Origin: Alphaproteobacteria bacterium
GTDB lineage: Bacteria; Pseudomonadota; Alphaproteobacteria; Rhodobacterales; Rhodobacteraceae
Length of the DNA: 5,591 nucleotides
Assembly (NCBI GenBank): GCA_003696705.1
Contig: RFGD01000318.1
Location: 1-5,591 of the forward strand
Direction of reading: 5' to 3'
Below the pieces are notes generated by a model. It did no database searches. It was not told where the DNA came from and worked only from the letters and a program-made list of their open reading frames with translations. Below, in pieces: positions 1 through 4,870 of the stretch. Both the position numbers and the translations under genes were made by a program. The first letter of the stretch is position 1, and each line of letters starts with the position of its first letter.

Positions 1-1
1 C

Positions 2-946
2 CTCGATACCCGCGACGGGCAGTACGAGCTGACCTTCGAGGGCAAATGGCCCGAGGTGATGCTGTGGGAGATCCCCGCCCTTGCGGTGCTGATGGAGCTG
101 CGCAGCCGCGCGGTGCTCAAGGAGATGGGCAAGTTCGAGCTGCAGGTGCTCTATGCCCGCGCCATGACCAAGCTGTGGGAGAAGATCGAGCGGCTGCGCC
201 GCATCCCCGACCTGTCGGTGGCCGATTTCGGCACCCGCCGGCGGCATTCCTTCCTGTGGCAGGACTGGTGCGTGCAGGCGATGATCGAGGGGCTGGGCGA
301 GAAGTTCACCGGCACCTCGAACTGCCTGATCGCCATGCGCCGCGAGGTCGAGGCCATCGGCACCAACGCCCACGAGCTGCCCATGGTCTATGCCGCGCTT
401 GCAGAGAACGACACGGAATTGCGCCGCGCGCCCTATCGCGTGCTCGAGCAATGGCAGGAAGAGCACGAGGGCAACCTTCTCATCATTCTGCCCGACACTT
501 TCGGGACCGAACAGTTTCTCGAGAACGCGCCGGATTGGGCGGCGGACTGGACAGGGATCCGCATCGATTCCGGCGACCCCTTCGAGATCGGCGAGATCGC
601 CATCCGCTGGTGGAAGTCGCGCGGAAAGGATCCGCGCACGAAGCTCCTCATCTTCTCGGACGGGCTCGACGTCGACAAGATCGAGGCGCTTCATCGCCAT
701 TTCCACGGGCGCGTCCGCGTCTCTTTCGGCTGGGGCACGCTGCTGACGAACGACTTTCGCGGTTTCGCGAAGGACGACGCCCTGGCGCCGTTCAGCCTTG
801 TGTGCAAGGCGGCAAGCGCAAACGGGCGCCCGACGGTCAAGCTGTCGGACAATCCGATCAAGGCCATGGGCCCGCCCGAGGAAATCGCGCGCTACAAGCG
901 CGTCTTCGGCGTCGGCGAGCAGGTGGCCCTGCCCGTGACCGTCTGA
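2..946 (+). CDS. pncB: Nicotinate phosphoribosyltransferase, 5'-truncated by window edge
   Basis: The enzyme condenses nicotinate with PRPP, with ATP hydrolysis, to give nicotinate mononucleotide in cytosolic NAD salvage (Preiss-Handler pathway). The open frame enters from the left edge and gives the last 314 residues; family members run about 400-435, so roughly 100-120 N-terminal residues lie outside. Visible hallmarks are FGTRRRHS (bases 230-253), GTSN (bases 311-322), TNAHE with the histidine at 371-373 (the position I take to be the autophosphorylated His of the family), DTFGT (bases 494-508), IRIDSGDP (bases 557-580), FSDGLD and SFGWGT. The frame is intact to TGA at 944-946. No convincing terminator follows, and the convergent arfB stop lies 3 bases away. 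The promoter and start are not in the window. Other members of the phosphoribosyltransferase fold would lack this motif series, so the assignment is firm. Confidence 0.96.
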   Translation, partial: LDTRDGQYELTFEGKWPEVMLWEIPALAVLMELRSRAVLKEMGKFELQVLYARAMTKLWEKIERLRRIPDLSVADFGTRRRHSFLWQDWCVQAMIEGLGEKFTGTSNCLIAMRREVEAIGTNAHELPMVYAALAENDTELRRAPYRVLEQWQEEHEGNLLIILPDTFGTEQFLENAPDWAADWTGIRIDSGDPFEIGEIAIRWWKSRGKDPRTKLLIFSDGLDVDKIEALHRHFHGRVRVSFGWGTLLTNDFRGFAKDDALAPFSLVCKAASANGRPTVKLSDNPIKAMGPPEEIARYKRVFGVGEQVALPVTV

Positions 947-949
947 GCG

Positions 950-1372
950 TCAGTCTTCGTCCCCGGCGGGGCGGCGCATCGCCTTGATCCGGCCGCGGCG
1001 CGCCTTTGCGTCGAGGCGTCGGCGGACAGAGGCGCGCGTCGGGCGCGTGGGAACGCGTCGGCGCGGCCGGACAAGGGCCTTGCGGATCAGTTCGGCCAGC
1101 CGTTCGCGCGCAATTTCCCGGTTGCGTGCCTGGCTGCGCGTCTCGTCCACGTGGATCACGATGGCGCCGTCGCGTGTCCAGCGCTGCCCGGCAAGCCGGC
1201 GCAACCGGGTCTTTACCGCCTCGGGAAGGGACGGCGAGCGGGCCGCCTCGAAGCGAAGCGTCACGGCCGTTGACACCTTGTTGACATTCTGTCCGCCCGG
1301 GCCGGAGGCCCGGGAAAAGGTTTCGGTCAGTTCCCAATCCCGGATGACGATATCGTCGGTTATGCGAAGCAT
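950..1372 (-). CDS. arfB: Alternative ribosome-rescue factor ArfB (codon-independent peptidyl-tRNA hydrolase)
   Basis: This is a 140-residue single-domain class I release-factor homologue. It carries the catalytic loop GPGGQNVNK (GGQ at residues 26-28), which enters the peptidyl transferase centre. The C-terminal tail, about residues 101-133, is strongly Arg/Lys-rich; in the family this tail threads into the empty mRNA channel of ribosomes stalled without a stop codon. There is no codon-recognition domain, and the length equals that of E. coli YaeJ/ArfB, so this is not RF1 or RF2. The ATG at 1370-1372 is preceded by GGGA at a short spacing. It converges on pncB with a 3-base gap. No good promoter is seen directly upstream, and a strong hairpin (1411-1433) lies about 40 bases before the start. 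Expression may therefore depend on read-through of that hairpin or on a promoter I cannot see. Confidence 0.94.
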   Translation of the reverse strand: MLRITDDIVIRDWELTETFSRASGPGGQNVNKVSTAVTLRFEAARSPSLPEAVKTRLRRLAGQRWTRDGAIVIHVDETRSQARNREIARERLAELIRKALVRPRRRVPTRPTRASVRRRLDAKARRGRIKAMRRPAGDED

Positions 1373-1410
1373 GCTGTCCCTTTCGGAATACAGTCACTCC
1401 AGGACGGGAA

Positions 1411-1433
1411 AGGGCCGCCTGGCAGGCGGCCCT
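1411..1433 (-). terminator. GC-rich perfect hairpin, probable terminator/attenuator before arfB
   Basis: The arms 1411-1420 (AGGGCCGCCT) and 1424-1433 (AGGCGGCCCT) are perfectly complementary over 10 bp around a 3-base loop. On the - strand the hairpin is followed by TTCCCGTCCT, which is T-containing but not a true U-tract. It sits at the end of the small structured unit and about 40 bases before the arfB start, which suggests termination or attenuation of - strand transcription. On the + strand nothing T-rich follows. Without a U-tract, efficient intrinsic termination is not certain. Confidence 0.6.
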
Positions 1434-1456
1434 CCGAGTTCCGGGAGATGGAGCCA

Positions 1457-1523
1457 GTTAGAGCATTGCTCGAACGCAGGCCCAATCGTTTGGTTCTGCC
1501 CTTGGGGCTGCCCTCAGGCAGAA
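1457..1523 (-). ncRNA. Structured RNA region with mutually exclusive hairpins (unnamed)
   Basis: This is the structured heart of the 269-base gap between arfB and yhhQ, read on the - strand. Hairpin A pairs 1508-1512 with 1517-1521 (4-base loop). Hairpin B pairs 1494-1500 with 1517-1523 (7 bp, 16-base loop). They share the 1517-1521 arm, so only one can form at a time. A third hairpin pairs 1457-1459 and 1461-1464 with 1468-1471 and 1473-1475, with one mismatch and a 3-base loop. The same segment 1512-1521 is also perfectly complementary to 1596-1605 upstream. Competing partners of this kind are typical of attenuators and riboregulators. I do not recognise an RNA family here, and the strand of the product is inferred from the promoter, ribosome-binding site and terminator-like hairpin. 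Confidence 0.45.
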
Positions 1524-1570
1524 GTCCTCGCGACTGTCCGGACCCCTTTCTCCAACATCACTCTCGACAC
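1514..1570 (-). CDS. Possible 18-codon leader peptide
   Basis: A GTG-started frame encodes MSRVMLEKGVRTVARTSA and ends in TGA. The GTG lies 7 bases after the GGAGG of an exceptionally long Shine-Dalgarno (1572-1587). An in-frame ATG at 1556-1558 (14 codons) is about 19 bases from that GGAGG, too far for normal initiation, so GTG is preferred. The stop codon falls in the loop of hairpin A, so a ribosome finishing the peptide would mask the arms of hairpins A and B. The peptide has no run of a single amino acid that would mark a classical amino-acid attenuator. It is Arg/Val-rich and basic. I see no known function; translation is inferred only from the ribosome-binding site and layout. Confidence 0.45.
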   Translation of the reverse strand: MSRVMLEKGVRTVARTSA

Positions 1571-1571
1571 T

Positions 1572-1587
1572 GGACCACCTCCTTTCT
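1572..1587 (-). promoter_or_regulatory. Extended Shine-Dalgarno, 16 bases complementary to 16S 3' end
   Basis: The - strand reads AGAAAGGAGGTGGTCC. The usual alphaproteobacterial 16S rRNA 3' end (GGAUCACCUCCUUUCU, from general knowledge and not in this window) pairs with all 16 bases, with one G-U wobble and the rest Watson-Crick. Ordinary ribosome-binding sites in this window match only 4-6 bases. It sits 7 bases before the GTG of the 18-codon frame. It could drive very strong initiation, or act as a ribosome docking or stalling element. Confidence 0.7.
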
Positions 1588-1606
1588 TCAAGTTGCTGCC
1601 TGAGGA

Positions 1607-1635
1607 AAGGGTGCCACAGATTTTGCGTTTGTCAA
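1607..1635 (-). promoter_or_regulatory. Candidate promoter of the small unit (good -35, poor -10)
   Basis: A perfect -35 hexamer TTGACA occupies 1635-1630 on the - strand, starting 7 bases after the yhhQ stop. With a 17-base spacer the -10 position (1612-1607) reads ACCCTT, which is a poor match to TATAAT. A start near 1600 would then cut into the 1596-1605 repeat arm. Either the -10 is non-standard, as is common in this group, or the unit is also transcribed by read-through from yhhQ. Confidence 0.4.
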
Positions 1636-1641
1636 AAACTT

Positions 1642-2262
1642 TTACGCTACCGGTTGCGTAAGTCTGCCGACGATGACGCGGAAAGGAACCAGTGCGACCA
1701 GCGCCAGCGACAGCTTCACAAGCCAGTCGGCGGTCGCAAGCGACGCCCAGAGCGGTACGACCGGGCCCACGCCCAGAAGCGGCAGCGCCTCGTTCGCCCA
1801 GCTGACGTCGTTGCCGGGTTCAAGGAACGTCAACGTGGCAGAGAAGGCGATCGTGAAGAAGATCGCCGTATCGACCGACGAGCCGACCAGCGTCGAGACA
1901 AGCGGCGCGCGCCACCACGAACCCTGCCGGAAGCGGTTGAACACCGCGATGTCCAGAAGCTGGGCAGAGAGGAAGGCAAGGCCCGAACCGAGCGCGATTC
2001 GCAGCGTCACCAGGGGGCCGAACTCGCCCACGATCTGGCTGCCGATGAACGAGCAGATGACGCCGACCACGAAGCCGGCAAGGACGACCTTTCGGGCCGG
2101 TTCCGGGCCGTAGACCCGGTTCATGACGTCGGTGACGAGGAACGCGAAGGGATAGGTGAAAGCGCCCCAGGTAAGCCAGTCCCCGACAAGAAACTGGACG
2201 AGGATGTTCGAGGCGACGACGATCGCGGCCATGGCGATCACGCCGGGAAGGATGCGGGCCAT
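1642..2262 (-). CDS. yhhQ: Queuosine-precursor transporter, YhhQ/VUT family
   Basis: This is a 206-residue polytopic inner-membrane protein. Hydrophobic segments are seen at about residues 7-27, 31-47, 58-79, 84-104, 122-147 and 167-195. Family-typical patches include ASN (18-20), the YPFAFLVTDVMNRVYG stretch (37-52) and GSSVDT (127-132). E. coli YhhQ takes up the 7-deazaguanine precursors preQ0 and preQ1 for queuosine modification of tRNA; the length here is close to that protein (about 220). The ATG at 2260-2262 follows GGAGAG (2272-2267) at good spacing. That Shine-Dalgarno overlaps the pseudoknot of an upstream preQ1-I-like aptamer, which independently supports the substrate. It lies 119 bases after the aminotransferase on the same strand, so it could be read from its own promoter or by read-through. 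No queuosine biosynthesis gene is adjacent. Confidence 0.93.
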   Translation of the reverse strand: MARILPGVIAMAAIVVASNILVQFLVGDWLTWGAFTYPFAFLVTDVMNRVYGPEPARKVVLAGFVVGVICSFIGSQIVGEFGPLVTLRIALGSGLAFLSAQLLDIAVFNRFRQGSWWRAPLVSTLVGSSVDTAIFFTIAFSATLTFLEPGNDVSWANEALPLLGVGPVVPLWASLATADWLVKLSLALVALVPFRVIVGRLTQPVA

Positions 2263-2270
2263 TGGACTCT

Positions 2271-2301
2271 CCGTTTTTTATACAAGGTCGCGGCGACTTG
2301 T
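2271..2301 (-). promoter_or_regulatory. preQ1 type I riboswitch aptamer controlling yhhQ translation
   Basis: Read on the - strand, helix P1 is ACAAG (2301-2297) with CTTGT (2286-2282), a perfect 5 bp. The 10-base loop is TCGCCGCGAC (2296-2287), followed by the tail ATAAAAAACGG (2281-2271). This matches the preQ1-I architecture: the loop begins with U, its last base is the C that pairs with preQ1 in known structures, and the tail is AUAAAAAAC. Loop bases CCG (2293-2291) can pair with CGG (2273-2271) to form P2, in the same place as UAG/CUA in the B. subtilis example, so the helix is kept with different bases. The two G of P2 are the first bases of the yhhQ Shine-Dalgarno GGAGAG. Ligand binding should therefore block ribosome access. 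The tail is followed directly by the Shine-Dalgarno with no terminator, so control is most likely translational. Confidence 0.85.
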
Positions 2302-2331
2302 GTCCGCTCCCGATTTGGCGGCGGACGGTGG

Positions 2332-2360
2332 CATGTACGACCTTGCACCGGGCCGGTCAA
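2332..2360 (-). promoter_or_regulatory. Candidate promoter of yhhQ
   Basis: TTGACC (2360-2355), a 17-base spacer and TACATG (2337-2332) lie on the - strand. A start near 2325 would give a leader of about 60 bases carrying the complete aptamer. The -35 is good (5 of 6) and the -10 weak (3 of 6). Confidence 0.4.
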
Positions 2361-2381
2361 GCCCGCGGGGGCGGTGGCGCC

Positions 2382-3566
2382 TCAGACGCCGGCCTCGACC
2401 ATCGCCCGGGCCAGGATCGGCACGGTCCGCTCGTTCAGCCCCGCGATGTTGATGCGGCTGTCGCCGACCATGTAGATGCCGAACTTCTCGCGCATGAAGG
2501 CCACCTGTTCGGGTGTCGCCCCAAGTCGAGAGAACATGCCCCGGTGGCGCGCGATGAAATCGAAGCGGTCCGAGTTCGTGAGCCGCCGAAGCTCTTCGGC
2601 CAGCGCCTCGCGGATGGCGAGCATGCCTGTGCGCACCTCCTCAAGCTCCGTTTCCCATGCCTCTCGAAGCTGCCGGTCGGCCAGGATCATCGACACGATG
2701 CGGGCGCCGTGGTCGGGGGGGAACGAGTAGTTCTGCCGGTTGAGATAGGCGAGGTTGGCTTGCGTCACCGGCTGAAGGCCCGCGTCCGGGGCCACGGCCA
2801 TGAGGATTCCGGTGCGCTCTCGGTAGATGCCGAAATTCTTGGAACAGCTCGCCGCGATCAGCATCTCGGGGAAACGGCCGGCCAGAAGCCGCGTGCCGAA
2901 GGCATCGGCCTCCAGTCCGTCTCCGAATCCCTGATAGGCGATGTCGATGAACGGGATCGCGCCCTTCTCGTCCAGAAGCGCGGCGACCTCCTGCCACTGG
3001 TCCTCGGTCAGGTTGGCACCGGTCGGGTTGTGGCAGCAGCCGTGAAGAAGGACGACATCGCCGCGCCGGACCTGGGCCAGATCCTCCATCATGCCGGCGA
3101 AGTCGACGTCGCGCGTGGCTTCGTCGAAATAGCGGTACTCGGCCATCGGCATCTTCAGATACTTGATGATGGACGGATGGTTCGGCCATGTCGGCGCGGA
3201 CAGCCAGACGGTCGCCTCGGGCGATGCCATGCGGATGAGCTCGAGCCCCTGGCGGATGGCCCCGGTGCCCCCGGGCGTCGCGATGCGGCCAAGGCGGTCG
3301 GCGTCGACGCTGTCGCCCAGCACGAGCGCGGCCATCGCGTCCAGATAGGCCGGGTCGCCGGCCAGGGCGGTGTAGGCCTTGGTCGTCTCGATCTCCCAGA
3401 GAAGCCGCTCGGCCTCCTTGACGGCGCGCATGACGGGCGTGACGCCCTCGGCGTTCTTGTAGACGCCCACGCCAAGGTCGATCTTGTCGGTGCGCGGGTC
3501 CTCCCGGTAGGCCTGCATGAGGGCAAGGATCTTGTCGGCCGGTTGCGGCCTGAGATTGGTCAGCAT
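2382..3566 (-). CDS. tyrB: Class I aromatic/aspartate aminotransferase (PLP)
   Basis: This is a PLP-dependent aminotransferase exchanging amino groups between aspartate or aromatic amino acids and 2-oxoglutarate. The chosen product has 394 residues, the normal length for this subgroup. The start MLTNLRPQPADKILAL is the family N-terminus; a longer reading from 3668 would add 34 atypical residues inside sseA. Visible residues are W127 (APTWPNH), NPTG (180-183), D208 and Y211 (IDIAYQGF), the PLP lysine K243 (SKNFGIYRERTG), R251, R277 (NRQNYS, matching the side-chain-binding Arg292 of E. coli AspC) and R371 (SRINIAG, matching Arg386). From memory it closely resembles the Paracoccus denitrificans aromatic aminotransferase, so broad aspartate/aromatic specificity is likely; AspC-like use is possible. 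The start lies 4 bases after the sseA stop, and its AGGG ribosome-binding site is inside the end of sseA, so translation is probably coupled. Confidence 0.92.
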   Translation of the reverse strand: MLTNLRPQPADKILALMQAYREDPRTDKIDLGVGVYKNAEGVTPVMRAVKEAERLLWEIETTKAYTALAGDPAYLDAMAALVLGDSVDADRLGRIATPGGTGAIRQGLELIRMASPEATVWLSAPTWPNHPSIIKYLKMPMAEYRYFDEATRDVDFAGMMEDLAQVRRGDVVLLHGCCHNPTGANLTEDQWQEVAALLDEKGAIPFIDIAYQGFGDGLEADAFGTRLLAGRFPEMLIAASCSKNFGIYRERTGILMAVAPDAGLQPVTQANLAYLNRQNYSFPPDHGARIVSMILADRQLREAWETELEEVRTGMLAIREALAEELRRLTNSDRFDFIARHRGMFSRLGATPEQVAFMREKFGIYMVGDSRINIAGLNERTVPILARAMVEAGV

Positions 3567-3570
3567 GGTG

Positions 3571-4422
3571 TCAGCCCTGTTCGATCTTGAGTTCCGGGTA
3601 GCTGCCCCATTCGGCCCACGACCCGTCATAGAGCGCGTGGTTTCTGTGTCCGATCCGTTCAAGGGCAAGGTTGATGATGGCAGCCGTCACACCCGACCCG
3701 CATGTCGTGATGACGGGACGGGACAGATCGGCGCCGGCGCGCTCGAAGACGCGTCGAAGCTCGTCGGGCGCCTTCATCGTGCCGTCTTCGTTCAGAAGGC
3801 TCGTGTAAGGCACGTTGACCGAGCCGGGAATGTGCCCGGCGCGCAGCCCCGGCCGGGGCTCGGGCGCCTCGCCGCGAAAGCGTTCGGCCGAGCGCGCATC
3901 GATGATCGTGTGATCGCCAAGCTTCGAGGCCGCGGCGACCTGCGTCACATCCTTCACGAGGCCCGCCTGGCGCTGGACCGTCATGTGGCGGTCCTTCACG
4001 ATCGGCGGCATGTCCTCGAGCGGGCGGCCCTCGGCCTTCCATTTCGGCAGACCGCCGTCGAGCACGGCGACGTCCCGCTTGCCCATCAGGCGAAACAGCC
4101 ACCAGACGCGGGCCGCCGAGAAAAGCCCCGCGCCGTCGTAGACGACAACCTGATGGCCGTCGCCAATGCCAATGGCGCGGCAGCGGCTCATGAATTTCTC
4201 GGGCGGCGGCGCCATGTGCGGAAGCGCCGAGGCGGTGTCGCTGATCTCGTCGATGTCGAAGAAGCGCGCGCCGGGAATATGGCCGGCCTCGTATTCGGCG
4301 CGGGCGTCACGACCCGAGTCCGGCATGTACCAGGATGCGTCGATGATACGAAGGTCGGGATCGTTCAGATGTCTGGCCAGCCATTCGGTCGAGACCAGCG
4401 TCTTGGGGTCGCTTTCGGCCAT
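3571..4422 (-). CDS. sseA: 3-mercaptopyruvate sulfurtransferase (tandem rhodanese)
   Basis: This 283-residue cytosolic protein has two rhodanese domains: an inactive N-terminal one (about 9-135, with GHIPGARFFDIDEISD at 48-63) and a catalytic C-terminal one (about 155-280, with GHIPGSVNVPY at 196-206). The active loop CGSGVTA has its cysteine at residue 241. The GSGV loop is typical of mercaptopyruvate sulfurtransferases, whereas thiosulfate sulfurtransferases carry CRKGVT. It moves sulfur from 3-mercaptopyruvate to a thiol or thioredoxin acceptor, releasing pyruvate. The ATG at 4420-4422 follows GGAG at about 6 bases. It is first in a tight pair with the downstream aminotransferase, which could supply 3-mercaptopyruvate by transaminating cysteine. 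No signal peptide is visible. Confidence 0.94.
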   Translation of the reverse strand: MAESDPKTLVSTEWLARHLNDPDLRIIDASWYMPDSGRDARAEYEAGHIPGARFFDIDEISDTASALPHMAPPPEKFMSRCRAIGIGDGHQVVVYDGAGLFSAARVWWLFRLMGKRDVAVLDGGLPKWKAEGRPLEDMPPIVKDRHMTVQRQAGLVKDVTQVAAASKLGDHTIIDARSAERFRGEAPEPRPGLRAGHIPGSVNVPYTSLLNEDGTMKAPDELRRVFERAGADLSRPVITTCGSGVTAAIINLALERIGHRNHALYDGSWAEWGSYPELKIEQG

Positions 4423-4451
4423 GTCGGGCTCCGCCGGTTGTCTGCGGCATG

Positions 4452-4478
4452 CCTATCCCCGACGGCAGGTTCTTGCAA
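4452..4478 (-). promoter_or_regulatory. Weak candidate promoter of sseA-aminotransferase
   Basis: TTGCAA (4478-4473), a 15-base spacer and GATAGG (4457-4452) lie on the - strand, just after the hairpin that follows the 85-residue gene. Match and spacing are both poor. It is listed because a promoter for the sseA pair is expected in this 85-base gap. Confidence 0.22.
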
Positions 4479-4501
4479 GGGGCAGGGCCCGGCCCCGCCC
4501 C
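4479..4501 (-). terminator. GC-rich hairpin after the 85-residue gene
   Basis: GGGGC (4479-4483) pairs with GCCCC (4497-4501), and GGG (4485-4487) with CCC (4494-4496). One base (4484) is bulged and the loop is 6 bases. It begins 7 bases after the stop of the upstream - strand gene. TTGC follows, without a U-tract, so termination may be partial. Confidence 0.45.
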
Positions 4502-4507
4502 CGCAGG

Positions 4508-4765
4508 TCATTTCGCCATGGCCTTCTTGACGGCGCCGATCACGGCCATGAGCACGGCGCCGCCGACGCCGCCCGAGGCGATCGAGCCGACGATGCCGCC
4601 GCCCATGTCGGCACCGCCCATGCCCATGAGCTGTTGTCCGATCCCGCCGCCGACGATGCCGGCGATCGAGTTTCCAAGGACGCCAAGGTCAAGGTTCTTG
4701 AGAAGCTTGCCGACGACATTGCCGCCGACGGCCCCCGACACGAGGCTGATGATGAGCTGTTCCAT
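4508..4765 (-). CDS. Small glycine-zipper hydrophobic protein, function unknown
   Basis: The product has 85 residues. The ATG at 4763-4765 follows GGAGAG at about 7 bases; a longer reading from 4825 would add 20 residues with no ribosome-binding site of comparable quality. The sequence is Gly/Ala/Val/Ile-rich with repeated small-xxx-small patterns: GAVGGN (11-16), GIVGGGIGQQ (36-45), GGADMGGGIVG (50-60) and GGVGGAVLMAV (65-75). It ends in a basic tail (KKAMAK). There is no clear cleavable signal peptide. Glycine-zipper segments of this kind often pack as membrane helices or oligomers, so a membrane-associated protein is inferred. I do not recognise a named family or function. It lies between smpB (105-base gap) and sseA (85-base gap) and seems a separate unit, closed by the hairpin at 4479-4501. 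Confidence 0.8.
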   Translation of the reverse strand: MEQLIISLVSGAVGGNVVGKLLKNLDLGVLGNSIAGIVGGGIGQQLMGMGGADMGGGIVGSIASGGVGGAVLMAVIGAVKKAMAK

Positions 4766-4870
4766 TTTGTTTCTCTCCGACCGTCCCGTTGATGTGCGGC
4801 ACATTTGGGGTCCCGCGTGGGCCACTATGCCACATGTCGGGCAGATCGCGAAATCGGATCGGTTTCGGGG

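Noticed and set aside
958..973. CCCC-GGC-GGGG hairpin just past the pncB stop as a pncB terminator
   Set aside because: Only a 4-bp core stem, no T-rich tail, and it lies within arfB coding sequence.
46..987. 313-codon + strand frame overlapping pncB
   Set aside because: Same strand, different frame, Arg/Pro/Gly-rich; the pncB frame holds all family motifs.
858..1397. 179-codon - strand frame overlapping arfB
   Set aside because: Alternative frame of arfB without family features; the GGQ frame is the real one.
1405..1640. Known structured RNAs: tmRNA, RNase P RNA, SRP RNA or 6S RNA
   Set aside because: No tmRNA tag or tRNA-like ends, none of the RNase P conserved blocks, no SRP tetraloop motif, and no long rod with a central bubble as in 6S RNA.
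2361..2372. GCCC/GGGC hairpin after the aminotransferase as a terminator
   Set aside because: A 4-bp stem that touches the -35 of the yhhQ promoter candidate and has no T tract; it could arise by chance in GC-rich sequence.
1654..2475. 273-codon + strand frame opposite yhhQ
   Set aside because: Antisense shadow; highly charged, and crosses the riboswitch and the end of another gene.
2262..3590. 442-codon + strand open frame opposite the aminotransferase
   Set aside because: It is antisense to a gene with complete catalytic motifs, runs across its full length, and has the Arg/Gly/His-rich composition typical of shadow frames in GC-rich DNA.
3517..4530. 337-codon + strand open frame opposite sseA
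   Set aside because: Shadow of a well-supported sulfurtransferase; no recognisable domain and low-complexity composition.
4820..4860. Promoter for the 85-residue gene (CATAGT as a -10)
   Set aside because: The hexamer 17 bases upstream (TTCGCG) does not resemble a -35, so support is too thin.
4849..4867. Hairpin (CGAAA/TTTCG) right after smpB as a terminator
   Set aside because: A 5-bp core with a mismatch on the relevant strand and no following T run; too weak to call.
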